Of a DNA stretch of 64,000 nucleotides, positions 1 to 10,084 are shown one piece after another. Under the pieces are notes generated by a model. It did no database searches. It had not been told where the DNA came from and saw nothing but the letters and a program-made list of their open reading frames with translations. The position numbers and the translations under genes were made by a program. The stretch's first letter is position 1. Each line of letters starts with the position of its first letter. Origin of the DNA: Rhodosalinus sediminis (lineage in GTDB: Bacteria; Pseudomonadota; Alphaproteobacteria; Rhodobacterales; Rhodobacteraceae); NCBI RefSeq assembly GCF_003385555.1, contig NZ_QOHR01000004.1, positions 166,333 to 230,332 of the forward strand, written 5' to 3'.

Positions 1-483
1 GACCACCACCGGCGGCCCCCAGACCCCCGAGAGCCCGCCGAGCGACCCGCCGAGCACCGCCATCGCCACCTCGATCCGCCGGCTCGCCTCGCGCAGGGTG
101 ACGGGCTGGCCCAGAAGCTGCCAGATCGCGAAGACGACGAGCGGCGCGCCGATCACCGTCAAGAGGACGCCCGCGGGCAGGATGCCGACGAGCTGCGCCG
201 AGGCGAAGAGACAGACGGCGCCCACCACGAGGAACAGCCGGAAGCGCCCGAGGCTCGCCATCGCGGCGCGGGGCCCGTCGCGCAGCCCCTGCCAGAGGTT
301 CGTCGTCAGCGTCGGCAGCATCAGCCCGGCGAGCGCGAGTTCGGGCGAAAGAAAACTGCCGAGCCCCGAGATCAGGATCATCGGCATGGCGAAACCCACC
401 ATGCCCTTCACGACCCCCGCGAGGCTCGCCACGAGCAGCGCGAGGGCTAGGTTTTCCGGGGTGAGGATGGAGAAAGTCAGCAT
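1..483 (-). CDS. TauE/SafE family permease, 5' part only (C-terminus beyond window)
   Basis: This is a membrane transporter of the TauE/SafE family, whose members export or import sulfite, sulfonates or other small anions. The frame starts at an ATG (complement of 481-483) and stays open to the window edge, giving 161 codons. Translation gives alternating hydrophobic helices and the family's early glycine-rich GMVGFAMP and later SLGGLSGVWGPP segments. Full members have about 240-260 residues, so roughly the last third is missing here. It is divergent from mcd and shares a 148-bp intergenic region with it. The substrate cannot be told from sequence. A second family member lies at 26502-27254. 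Confidence 0.8.
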   Translation of the reverse strand, partial: MLTFSILTPENLALALLVASLAGVVKGMVGFAMPMILISGLGSFLSPELALAGLMLPTLTTNLWQGLRDGPRAAMASLGRFRLFLVVGAVCLFASAQLVGILPAGVLLTVIGAPLVVFAIWQLLGQPVTLREASRRIEVAMAVLGGSLGGLSGVWGPPVVV

Positions 484-532
484 GGCGTCGCCCTTAGCAC
501 CGCGCGACGGCGCGTGCAGCCCGGAAACAATC

Positions 533-542
533 GCGCAACATT
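533..542 (+). promoter_or_regulatory. Candidate ethylmalonyl-CoA pathway operator, mcd copy
   Basis: GCGCAACATT lies 90 bp before the mcd start. The same ten bases occur in either orientation before ecm (38797-38806) and ccr (40315-40324). A second TTGC-type motif, TTGCGCTGCACCTGCAAAG, lies at 575-593 between this site and the gene. The function is inferred only from recurrence upstream of genes of one pathway. Confidence 0.5.
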
Positions 543-631
543 CGGTCGAAACGCCGCATCTTGGGGTATTTTCGTTGCGCTGCACCTGCAAAGGCACTAA
601 GTCGGCGCTCAGGTTCAGGAGGGATTCATAG

Positions 632-2320
632 ATGGCTCACGACGGACAGGATCTGAGCGCCGCGCAGGGCGTGGTGCTTCCCGACCTTCTGCGGCTGACC
701 GGCGCCGCGGTCGCGCCCGCCGAGACGGTGCTGGAAAAAGCGACCGAGCGCCTGCGCGCCGAGGTCACCGCCGACGGCCGCGTCTCCGGCCGGCTGGTGG
801 AGGCGAACCAGACCGCGGCGCACGGCCTCGCCTGGCTCGCGACCTACGTCGAATCGCTGCGCCAGATGCACCGCTGGGCCGAGCGGCTCGACGGCGAGGG
901 GCGCTTCACCGAGGTCGAGCAGCTGATCCTGCAGATCGCCTTCGGCGAATACCTCTGGCAGCTGCGCGGCGGCCTGCAGATGAGCCAGGGCGAGATCCTG
1001 CGCCTTCAGGACCTCGGCCTCGGCGAGGAGGAGACCCGCGCGCTAACCGCGCCCGAGGTGATGACGCTCACGCAGCAGGGCAACACGCAGGGCGCGCGCA
1101 CGCGCCTCGTGGAGCTGATGCAGGAGCGCGCGGCGGAGGTCACGGTCGGCGCCTCGGGCCTCGACGACGAGCTCGAGATGATCCGCGAGCAGTTCCGCCG
1201 CTTCGTCGTGGACAAGGTGCAGCCCCACGCCCACGAGTGGCACCTGAAGGACGAGCTCATCCCGATGGAGGTCATCACCGAGCTCGCCGAGATGGGCGTC
1301 TTCGGCCTGACCATCCCGGAGGAATACGGCGGCCTCGGCCTTTCGAAGGCGTCGATGTGCGTCGTCTCGGAGGAGCTCTCGCGCGGCTACATCGGCGTCG
1401 GCTCCCTCGGCACCCGGTCCGAGATCGCGGCCGAGCTGATCATCGGCGGCGGCACCGAGGCGCAGAAGGAGAAATGGCTCCCCGGTCTCGCCTCGGCCGA
1501 GGTGCTGCCGACGGCGGTCTTCACGGAGCCCAACACCGGCTCCGACCTCGGAAGCCTGCGCACGCGCGCGGTGAAGGACGACGCGGGCGACTGGCGGATC
1601 ACCGGCAACAAGACGTGGATCACCCACGCCTCGCGCACGCAGGTGATGACGCTTCTGGCGCGCACGGACCCCGAGACGACCGACTACCGCGGCCTCTCGA
1701 TGTTCCTCGCCGAGAAGACGCCGGGCACCGACGACCACCCCTTCCCCGACGAGGGCATCTCCGGCGGCGAGATTGAGGTGCTTGGCTACCGCGGCATGAA
1801 GGAATACGAGATTGCCTTCGACGACTTCCGCGTGGCCGGCGACAACCTGCTCGGCGGCGAGGAGGGGCAGGGCTTCAAGCAGCTCATGGCCACATTCGAG
1901 AGCGCGCGCATCCAGACCGCGGCCCGCGCCGTGGGCGTCGCGCAGTCCGCGCTCGACGTCTCGATGCGCTACGCGCAGGACCGCAAGCAATTCGGCAAGC
2001 CGCTGATCGCCTTCCCGCGCGTCTCCGGCAAGCTCGCCATGATGGCGGTGGAGACGATGATCGCCCGCCAGCTCACCTATTTCTCGGCCTTCGAGAAGGA
2101 CGGCGGCCGGCGCTGCGACCTCGAGGCGGGGATGGCCAAGCTCCTCGGCGCGCGCGTCGCCTGGGCGGCGGCCGACAACGGCCTGCAGATCCACGGCGGC
2201 AACGGCTTCGCGCTGGAGTACGACATCAGCCGCATCCTCTGCGATGCGCGCATCCTCAACATCTTCGAGGGCGCGGCGGAGATCCAGGCGCAGGTCATCG
2301 CGCGCCGCCTGCTCGGCTGA
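632..2320 (+). CDS. mcd: (2S)-methylsuccinyl-CoA dehydrogenase
   Basis: This FAD enzyme oxidises (2S)-methylsuccinyl-CoA to mesaconyl-CoA in the ethylmalonyl-CoA pathway. It has 562 residues, longer than ordinary acyl-CoA dehydrogenases (about 380-400). The extra N-terminal 150 residues or so are helical and typical of the Mcd branch. The acyl-CoA dehydrogenase fold follows, with FTEPNTGSDLGSLRT and the C-terminal IFEGAAEIQ motif, whose Glu (about 546) aligns with the family's catalytic base. The start is backed by AGGAGGG ten bases upstream. The gene stands alone, followed by a GC hairpin. Two TTGCGC-type motifs upstream suggest co-regulation with ccr and ecm. A generic acyl-CoA dehydrogenase is the alternative, but the extension and the other pathway genes here make Mcd very likely. 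Confidence 0.92.
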   Translation: MAHDGQDLSAAQGVVLPDLLRLTGAAVAPAETVLEKATERLRAEVTADGRVSGRLVEANQTAAHGLAWLATYVESLRQMHRWAERLDGEGRFTEVEQLILQIAFGEYLWQLRGGLQMSQGEILRLQDLGLGEEETRALTAPEVMTLTQQGNTQGARTRLVELMQERAAEVTVGASGLDDELEMIREQFRRFVVDKVQPHAHEWHLKDELIPMEVITELAEMGVFGLTIPEEYGGLGLSKASMCVVSEELSRGYIGVGSLGTRSEIAAELIIGGGTEAQKEKWLPGLASAEVLPTAVFTEPNTGSDLGSLRTRAVKDDAGDWRITGNKTWITHASRTQVMTLLARTDPETTDYRGLSMFLAEKTPGTDDHPFPDEGISGGEIEVLGYRGMKEYEIAFDDFRVAGDNLLGGEEGQGFKQLMATFESARIQTAARAVGVAQSALDVSMRYAQDRKQFGKPLIAFPRVSGKLAMMAVETMIARQLTYFSAFEKDGGRRCDLEAGMAKLLGARVAWAAADNGLQIHGGNGFALEYDISRILCDARILNIFEGAAEIQAQVIARRLLG

Positions 2321-2325
2321 GCCAC

Positions 2326-2396
2326 GCCTGCGCCGCGCCCGCGAGGGGCCCGGCGCAGGCGGCCTCCGGCGGGGATATTTCCGCCAAGAAGAAGGG
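2326..2396 (+). repeat. Hairpin plus GGGATATTT-tail element (copy 1)
   Basis: Right after mcd, a perfect 10-bp stem (2326-2335 with 2351-2360, loop 15 nt) is followed by GGCCTCCGGC and the tail GGGGATATTTCCGCCAAGAA, continuing GAAG. The tail matches those at 17171-17196 and 47588-47615. The hairpin may also help end mcd transcription, but no T-run follows it. Confidence 0.6.
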
Positions 2397-2532
2397 CGGT
2401 CGCGGCCCCCGGCCCCGTGCTCTCGCCGCGGGGCGGGGAGGGCGGCCCCCTTCGCGTCACCGCGGACGGGAGGCCATGGTCAACGCGCGCCGAGGGGACT
2501 ATGACTGCGCCCCGCAGTCACGGGAGGCGCGC

Positions 2533-3153
2533 ATGGCAGACGAAGAGCAGCCGCAGATCTATCTCGTCACGCCGCCGGAGGTCGCGCTCGCGGAGTTCGC
2601 GCCGCGGCTCGAGGCGGTGCTCGACGCGCATCCGGTCGCCTGCCTGCGCCTCGAGTTCGCCACGCGCGACGCGGACGCGGTGGCGCGGGTGGCCGACGGC
2701 CTGCGCGAGATCGCGCACGCCCGCGACGTGCCGCTGGTGGTCGCAGAGCATCTGGCGCTCGTGGAGCGGCTGGGCCTCGACGGGGTGCATCTGACGGACG
2801 GGGCGCGCTCGGTGCGCAAGGCGCGCGAGATGCTCGGCGCGGAGGCGATCGTGGGCGCCTTCTGCGGCACCTCGCGGCATCAGGGGATGTCCGCCGGCGA
2901 GGCGGGCGCCGACTACATCGCCTTCGGGCCGGTTGTCGACACGGGCCTCGGCGACGGGACGGTGGCGCCGCGCGACCTTTTCGCGTGGTGGTCGGAGATG
3001 ATCGAGCTGCCGGTGGTGGCCGAGGGCGCGCTCGACGCCGCGCGCATCGCCGATCTGGCGCCGGTGGCGGATTTCTTCGCCGTGGGCGAGGAGATCTGGC
3101 GCGACGCGGATCCCGCCGCCGCGCTCGGCGCGCTCATCGCGGCGATGGGCTGA
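2533..3153 (+). CDS. Thiamine phosphate synthase family protein (ThiE-like)
   Basis: This 206-residue TIM-barrel protein resembles thiamine phosphate synthase, which joins the thiazole and pyrimidine phosphates. Visible landmarks are DGVHL, GAFCGTSRHQ in place of the usual G-[SA]-[ST]-x-H segment, and GADYIAFGPVVDT near the phosphate-binding site. An upstream in-frame ATG exists at 2476, but the ATG at 2533 has GGGAGG at the right distance and opens the domain properly. Its last 20 bases overlap the 3' end of the convergent olsA. No other thiamine gene is nearby, so it could be a TenI-like or otherwise repurposed paralogue. Family assignment is firmer than exact reaction. Confidence 0.75.
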   Translation: MADEEQPQIYLVTPPEVALAEFAPRLEAVLDAHPVACLRLEFATRDADAVARVADGLREIAHARDVPLVVAEHLALVERLGLDGVHLTDGARSVRKAREMLGAEAIVGAFCGTSRHQGMSAGEAGADYIAFGPVVDTGLGDGTVAPRDLFAWWSEMIELPVVAEGALDAARIADLAPVADFFAVGEEIWRDADPAAALGALIAAMG

Positions 3154-3970
3154 GCGCCGCTTCGAGGCCCGCGCGCACCTCCCCCTCGAGCCGGCGGGCG
3201 AGCGCCTTGCGATCGGCGTGCTCCTCCACCGGGACGGGCGGGTGCCAGATCACCTCGACCCGGCCGCGCCCGGGCGCAGCGAGCACGCGCAGGAGATGGG
3301 GGCCGAAGTCCATCTCGCCCCACCAGCCGTAGAAGCTGTCCGGCTGTCCCTCCGGTGCGTGCCAAGCGAGGGTGACGGGCTGGATGTGCAGCCCCTCGAG
3401 CCCGTCGTCGAAGAGCGCGTCGAAGAGCGTCGGCACGAAGGGCAGCACGCGGCGCCCGTCGGTCGAGGTGCCCTCGGGAAAGAACATGAGCCGGTGCCCG
3501 AGCCGCAGCCGCGCGGCGAGCGCCGCGCGCTGCGCGCGCGCCGTGCGCCGCTCGCGCAAGATGAACTCCGTCCCCGTGGCGCGCGCCAGCCAGCCGATGC
3601 CGGGCATGCCCGCGACCTCCGCCTTGGCGACGAAATAGAGCGGCGCGCAGGCGTTGAGCGCGAAGATGTCCGCCCAGGAGGCATGGTTGGCCACCATCGC
3701 ACCCTGCGCCCGCATGGGCCGGCCCCGCCGCTCCAGCCGCAGCCCCAGGAGCGGCAGCGCGACGCGGCAGACGCCGACGGTGATCCAGGGCGTGACCGGG
3801 CGCTGTGCGCCCCAGAGCGCGCGCTCGACCGGGCGCAGCGCCAGCATCAGGCCGAGTCCGCCGAAGGTGACGAGCGCGAGCGGCGCCCCCGTCAGCACGG
3901 CGCGCAGCCACCCCAGCGCGCCGACCGGCGCGAGCTCCGGCGTGGGGGCGCCGCGCCAGGTCCGGCTCAC
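3134..3970 (-). CDS. olsA: Lyso-ornithine lipid O-acyltransferase
   Basis: This membrane-associated acyltransferase adds the second, ester-linked fatty acid to lyso-ornithine lipid. It has 278 residues, hydrophobic N-terminal segments, the PlsC-family catalytic NHASWAD (HX4D) and the FPEGTST substrate motif. The start codon is GTG, overlapping the olsB stop as GTGA, so the two are translationally coupled. Pairing with olsB is what separates it from a housekeeping PlsC, and a separate plsC lies at 14896. In Rhodobacter capsulatus OlsA is known to act also on lysophosphatidate, so dual activity is possible. The 3' end overlaps the convergent ThiE-like gene. Confidence 0.85.
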   Translation of the reverse strand: MSRTWRGAPTPELAPVGALGWLRAVLTGAPLALVTFGGLGLMLALRPVERALWGAQRPVTPWITVGVCRVALPLLGLRLERRGRPMRAQGAMVANHASWADIFALNACAPLYFVAKAEVAGMPGIGWLARATGTEFILRERRTARAQRAALAARLRLGHRLMFFPEGTSTDGRRVLPFVPTLFDALFDDGLEGLHIQPVTLAWHAPEGQPDSFYGWWGEMDFGPHLLRVLAAPGRGRVEVIWHPPVPVEEHADRKALARRLEGEVRAGLEAALSPSPR

Positions 3971-4749
3971 CCGCGCGCGCCCCGGTAGAGCGCCGCCTGC
4001 CGGGCGTTGAGGCGGGCGGTGTCCATGACGAGGCAGACGTCGGTGGTGTTGAAGGCGTGATCCACGAAGGCGCCGTCGCCCACGACCCCGCCGAGGCGCA
4101 GGTAGGCCTTGATCAGCGCGGGCACCTGCAGCATCGCGCGGCGCCGGTCGATCGCGGCCTCGGGCATGAGATCCATCGGCTGGAACGCGCGCGCCCGCAC
4201 GCGCAACTCGGGCGGCGCGAGGTGGCGGTGATGCAGGAGCGAGAGCGGCGCGGCGAGCGCCTGCGGGTCCGTGCCGTGAAAGCTCGCCACGCCGAAGAGG
4301 ATCTCGATCCCGTTCTCGGAGACGTAGTCGGCGAGCGCGGTCCAGAGGTGGAACAGCGCCGTGCCGCCACGGTAGTCGGGATGCACGCAGGAGCGCCCGA
4401 GCTCCATCAGCCTCCGCCCCGTGGCCCGCAGCGGCGCGAGGTCGTACTCCCCCGCGCTGTAGAAATCGCCCGCCGCGGCGGCGTGCTCCGCCCGCATGAG
4501 GCGATAGACGCCCACCACATGGTCGAGCGCCGCGGCGTCGCGCGCCGGGTCCACCAGCACGAGGTGATCGGCGAAGGGATCGAAGCCGTCGCGCTCCAGC
4601 CGCTCGGCGTGGTCGACGCCGGGGCCGTCCCCGCCGAGCTCCTCGACGAAGACCGCGTAGCGGAGGCGTTCGGCGGCCAGCCGGTCGCGCTCGTCCGTGG
4701 CGAGGCGGACGCGGAACGCGGGCTCGGGCCGGGGGGCGGGCATCGTCAT
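3967..4749 (-). CDS. olsB: L-ornithine N-alpha-acyltransferase
   Basis: This is the first enzyme of ornithine-lipid synthesis, moving a 3-hydroxyacyl group from ACP to the amino group of ornithine. The protein has about 260 residues. Family landmarks are RLRYAVFVEELG near the N-terminus, GRSCVHPDYRGG, and LFGVASFHGTDP in the GNAT-like core. The start is uncertain: ATGs at 4749 and 4743 precede the first conserved residues, an in-frame ATG also exists at 4806, and no strong ribosome site is visible. It forms an operon with olsA through a GTGA overlap. A paralogue at 54802-55551 shares the same fold landmarks. Confidence 0.87.
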   Translation of the reverse strand: MTMPAPRPEPAFRVRLATDERDRLAAERLRYAVFVEELGGDGPGVDHAERLERDGFDPFADHLVLVDPARDAAALDHVVGVYRLMRAEHAAAAGDFYSAGEYDLAPLRATGRRLMELGRSCVHPDYRGGTALFHLWTALADYVSENGIEILFGVASFHGTDPQALAAPLSLLHHRHLAPPELRVRARAFQPMDLMPEAAIDRRRAMLQVPALIKAYLRLGGVVGDGAFVDHAFNTTDVCLVMDTARLNARQAALYRGARG

Positions 4750-4849
4750 GCGGAACCGGGGCGCTGTGCAGGCCCGCGTCATAGGCAAGGCCCGCCCGGT
4801 TGGCAAGCTGGGGGGGGCGGTGGCGGCGTTTACCTTTCGCTAACCCGAA

Positions 4850-5032
4850 TCAGGGCTCCATGACCGGCGTCAGGGTGACGCGGGCGCCGTCGATCACCAC
4901 CTTGCCTTCCTCGCGGAAGTTCACGGTGATCCGCCCGCCGACGTTGGACTGCACCTGCCCCACGCCCCACTCCGGGCGCTCGGGGTGGCGCACCAGCATG
5001 CCCGGTTCGAGAAGTGCGTTGAGGTCGTCCAT
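4850..5032 (-). CDS. DUF3553 family small protein
   Basis: This 60-residue protein of unknown function starts MDDLNALLEPG and carries the DUF3553 core, roughly GMLVRHPERPEWGVGQVQS, followed by a beta-rich TVNFREEGKVVI part. The fold resembles the small barrel N-terminal to some UvrD/CarD-type proteins (inference). GGCGGAG precedes the ATG. The ATG overlaps the chpT ATG on the other strand, so the 5' leader of each gene is the other's coding sequence. Longer upstream starts would lie deep inside chpT and are unlikely. Confidence 0.75.
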   Translation of the reverse strand: MDDLNALLEPGMLVRHPERPEWGVGQVQSNVGGRITVNFREEGKVVIDGARVTLTPVMEP

Positions 5033-5657
5033 GTCCGTCTCCGCCGATGCCGTCGCGACCGAGCCTAGTGCGGATCTCGCCGCGCTGATAGGGGCGCGCA
5101 TCTGTCACGACCTGGTGAGCCCGGTGGGCGCCATCTCCAACGGGGTGGAGCTCCTGTCGCTGGCCGGCGCGGCGCCCTCCGGGCCCGAGCTGTCGCTGGT
5201 CTCCGAAAGCTGCGCGAGCGCGGAGGCGCGGCTCAGGTTCTACCGCCTCGCCTTCGGCACGCCGAGCTCGGCGGAGGTCATCGCGGCGGGGGAGATCGCG
5301 CGCCTCGCGGCGGGGTATCTCGCCGACACGCGGCTCGCGCTCGACTGGCGGGCGGACGAGGCGCTGCCGCGCGGCGAGGTGCAGCTCGGCTTTCTCGCGC
5401 TGATGTGCGCGGACGCGGCGCTGCCGCGCGGCGGCGCGGTGCAGGTCACGCGCGCGGGCGGGCGCTGGCACGTGGCGGCCGAGGGGCCGCGGCTCGCCGC
5501 GGACCCGGCCGTCTGGGCGCAGCTGTCCGCGCCCGGCCCGGCCGAGGGCCTCGCGCCGTCGCAGGTGGAGTTCCTCTTTCTGGGGCTGCGCGCCGCCGCC
5601 GCAGGGCGCAGGCCCGAAACCCGGCTCGGCGAGCGCGACCTTGCGCTCACCGTCTGA
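5031..5657 (+). CDS. chpT: Histidine phosphotransferase ChpT
   Basis: ChpT relays phosphate from the hybrid kinase CckA to the master regulator CtrA (and to CpdR in relatives). The 208-residue product begins with a DHp-like helix containing ICHDLVSPVGAI, with phospho-accepting His26, followed by a degenerate ATPase-like domain, as is known for ChpT. GAGG sits nine bases before the ATG, inside the divergent DUF3553 gene. It ends six bases from the convergent proA. cckA and ctrA are not in this window. In Rhodobacterales the pathway controls motility, gene transfer agents and cell-cycle functions rather than viability. Confidence 0.88.
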   Translation: MSVSADAVATEPSADLAALIGARICHDLVSPVGAISNGVELLSLAGAAPSGPELSLVSESCASAEARLRFYRLAFGTPSSAEVIAAGEIARLAAGYLADTRLALDWRADEALPRGEVQLGFLALMCADAALPRGGAVQVTRAGGRWHVAAEGPRLAADPAVWAQLSAPGPAEGLAPSQVEFLFLGLRAAAAGRRPETRLGERDLALTV

Positions 5658-5662
5658 GGGGG

Positions 5663-6928
5663 TCAGGGCCGCACTGTCCCGTCGCCCTCCACCAGATACT
5701 TGAAGCTCGTCAGCTGCTCGGCGCCGACAGGGCCGCGGGCGTGGAGCTTGCCGGTGGCGATGCCGATCTCGGCGCCCATGCCGAACTCGCCGCCGTCGGC
5801 GAACTGGGTCGAGGCGTTGCGCATCAGGATCGCGCTGTCGAGCCGCTCGAAGAAGCGCGCGGCGGCCGCGTCGTCCTCGGTCAGGATGGCGTCGGTGTGC
5901 TGCGAGCCGAAGCCGCGGATATGGGCGATCGCGGCGTCGATGTCGGGCACGACCTTCGCGGCGATGTCCATGTCGAGGTACTCGCGGCCCCAGTCCTCGG
6001 CCGTGGCCGGCACCGTGCCCGGGATCGCGGCGAGCGCGCCCTCGGCGTGGACGCGCACGCCCGCCGCGATCAGCGCCTCGACGGTCGCGCGGCCGAGCGT
6101 CCCGGCGACATCGGCGTGGATCAGCAGGCACTCGGCCGCGCCGCAGATGCCGGTGCGCCGGGTCTTGGCGTTCAGCACGACCTCGCGCGTCTTCTCCGGG
6201 TCGGCGGCGGCGTCGACGTAGACGTGCACGATCCCCTCGAGATGGGCGAAGACGGGCACCCGCGCCTCGCGCTGGACGAGCCCGACGAGCCCCTTGCCGC
6301 CGCGCGGCACGATCACGTCGATATGCTCGGTCATGCCCAGCATGGCGGTGACGGCGGCGCGGTCGCGCACCGGCACGCGCTGGATCGCGTCGCGCGGCAG
6401 CCCGGCGGCGGCGAGCCCCTCCTGCAGGGCGGCATGGATCGCGCCCGAGGAATGCAGGCTTTCCGAGCCGCCGCGCAGGATCACCGCGTTGCCGGCCTTG
6501 AGGCAGAGCGCGCCCGCGTCGGCGGTGACGTTCGGGCGCGATTCGTAGATCACGCCGATCACGCCGAGCGGCGTGCGCACGCGCCGGATGCGCAGGCCCG
6601 AGGGGCGCTCCCACGCGGCCATGACCGCGCCCACCGGGTCGGGCTGCGCCGCGACGGCCTCGAGCCCCGCGGCGATCCCCTCGATCCGCGCGTCGTCGAG
6701 CGCGAGGCGGTCCATCATCGCGGGCGAGAGGCCCTTTTCCCGGCCGAACGCCAGATCCTTCGCGTTCTCCGCCATCAGATCGGCGCGCCCGGCCCGGAGC
6801 GCCCCGGCTGCCGCCTCGAGCGCGTGGCGCTTGGCCTCCGCCGGGGCACAGGCGAGTTCGGCCGCCGCCGCGCGGGCGCGCCAGCCCATATCCTCCATGA
6901 GGGTGTCGATCTGCGCCTCGTCCGTCAT
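5663..6928 (-). CDS. proA: Glutamate-5-semialdehyde dehydrogenase (gamma-glutamyl phosphate reductase)
   Basis: This is the second step of proline synthesis, reducing gamma-glutamyl phosphate to glutamate semialdehyde with NADPH. The 421 residues fit the family (about 420). The aldehyde-dehydrogenase-fold active site [11 protein letters not shown] includes the catalytic cysteine, with [14 protein letters not shown] and PRGGKGL also present. It lies downstream of proB with a short gap, so both are likely co-transcribed with the obgE operon. The 3' end faces chpT. Confidence 0.97.
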   Translation of the reverse strand: MTDEAQIDTLMEDMGWRARAAAAELACAPAEAKRHALEAAAGALRAGRADLMAENAKDLAFGREKGLSPAMMDRLALDDARIEGIAAGLEAVAAQPDPVGAVMAAWERPSGLRIRRVRTPLGVIGVIYESRPNVTADAGALCLKAGNAVILRGGSESLHSSGAIHAALQEGLAAAGLPRDAIQRVPVRDRAAVTAMLGMTEHIDVIVPRGGKGLVGLVQREARVPVFAHLEGIVHVYVDAAADPEKTREVVLNAKTRRTGICGAAECLLIHADVAGTLGRATVEALIAAGVRVHAEGALAAIPGTVPATAEDWGREYLDMDIAAKVVPDIDAAIAHIRGFGSQHTDAILTEDDAAAARFFERLDSAILMRNASTQFADGGEFGMGAEIGIATGKLHARGPVGAEQLTSFKYLVEGDGTVRP

Positions 6929-6964
6929 CGCGCGGCCTCCTCTCTCGTGTCTCCGGGCGCGGGC

Positions 6965-9129
<2,165 letters not shown>

Positions 9130-9151
9130 TTAGCGCGGCGCGCGGACGGGC

Positions 9152-9691
9152 TCAATCCAGTTTGCGCGCGTAGGTCCAGGTCGGCACCTTCGCAGCGCGG
9201 GCGACCGAGTAGGCCTCCGCGTCGCCGAGGTAGGCGAAGCCGCATTGCGTGAGCACCCGCGCCGAGGCGGGGTTGTCCTGAAAGACCGAGGCGAAGGCCG
9301 TGGTGTGGCCCATCGGGTTGGCGGCGACGAGCGTGCCCACCGCCTCCTGCGCGATGCCGGTGTTCCAGAAGGCGGGCCCCACCCAGAAGCCGAGCTCGCA
9401 CTGCCCGCGCCCCACCCGGTCGAGGCCGACGACGCCCATCAGCTCGGGGCCGCCGTGGCGCGTGGCGTCCATCGCCCAGACGTCCTCCTCGCGGTCGTCG
9501 GCGAGCGCACGCGCGATGAACGCCGCGACGGCGCCGGGCGGCATGGGATGCGGGATGCCGCGCGTCATGCGCGCCACCCGCGCGTCGCCGGCGTAGAACT
9601 CGATCAGCCCCTCGTCCGAGCGGCGCAGCGGCCGCAGGTCGAGACGCGCGGTCTCGATGACGGACTGCGTGCGGATCGTCTGAACCGTCAT
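9152..9691 (-). CDS. GNAT family acetyltransferase (RimJ/RimL type)
   Basis: This 179-residue acetyl-CoA-dependent N-acetyltransferase has ETARLDLRPLRRSDE near the start, ELGFWVGPAFWNTGIAQEA covering the acetyl-CoA-binding motif A, and FASVFQDNPASARVLTQCGF, typical of the RimJ/RimL/SpeG-like group acting on protein N-termini or small amines. The chosen ATG has GGAGGAG eight bases upstream. It lies between rpmA and obgE, a position commonly occupied by such a gene in this family of bacteria. A ribosomal-protein target is possible but only inferred from context. Confidence 0.85.
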   Translation of the reverse strand: MTVQTIRTQSVIETARLDLRPLRRSDEGLIEFYAGDARVARMTRGIPHPMPPGAVAAFIARALADDREEDVWAMDATRHGGPELMGVVGLDRVGRGQCELGFWVGPAFWNTGIAQEAVGTLVAANPMGHTTAFASVFQDNPASARVLTQCGFAYLGDAEAYSVARAAKVPTWTYARKLD

Positions 9692-9750
9692 GTCGCTCCT
9701 CCCCGGGGGATCGGCCCGCGTGCTGTCCCGACCGGGACCCCTGCGACGAA

Positions 9751-9781
9751 CATGGGGGACCGGCCGCGCCGATCCCCCATG
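9751..9781 (-). terminator. Strong hairpin between rpmA and the GNAT gene
   Basis: A perfect 9-bp inverted repeat, CATGGGGGA and TCCCCCATG, encloses a GC-rich 13-nt loop, 28 nt after the rpmA stop. It has no downstream T-run, so it may be a partial terminator or an RNA-stability element that sets the ratio of ribosomal-protein to obgE transcript. Confidence 0.5.
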
Positions 9782-9808
9782 AAAACATGTCACATTGTCG
9801 GGACCGGC

Positions 9809-10078
9809 CTACTCCGCGGCCTCGGCTACCGGTTCGACGGAGACGAAGGTGCGGCCCTTGAAGCCCTTGCGGAAGGTCACGCGGCCCTCGACCGTGGCGA
9901 AGATCGTGTGATCCTTGCCCTGGCCGACGCCGTCGCCCGGCCACCACTTGTTGCCGCGCTGGCGCAGGATGATGTTGCCCGGGCGCGCTGCCTGCCCGCC
10001 GAAGAGCTTCACGCCAAGGCGGCGGCCGGCGGAATCGCGTCCGTTGCGCGAGGAACCGCCTGCTTTCTTGTGTGCCAT
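9809..10078 (-). CDS. rpmA: 50S ribosomal protein L27
   Basis: L27 is a component of the peptidyl-transferase region of the large subunit. The 89 residues are the normal length. The N-terminus [20 protein letters not shown] is the canonical unprocessed form, reaching toward the P-site tRNA, without the Firmicute cleavable leader. It follows rplU by six nucleotides in the same operon. Confidence 0.99.
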   Translation of the reverse strand: MAHKKAGGSSRNGRDSAGRRLGVKLFGGQAARPGNIILRQRGNKWWPGDGVGQGKDHTIFATVEGRVTFRKGFKGRTFVSVEPVAEAAE

Positions 10079-10084
10079 CTGCCG

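Noticed and set aside
1043..2194. Long antisense reading frame opposite mcd (383 codons)
   Set aside because: Antisense frames stay open by chance at about 70% GC. The translation is Arg/Gly/Ala-biased with no family motif, while mcd on the other strand is unmistakable.
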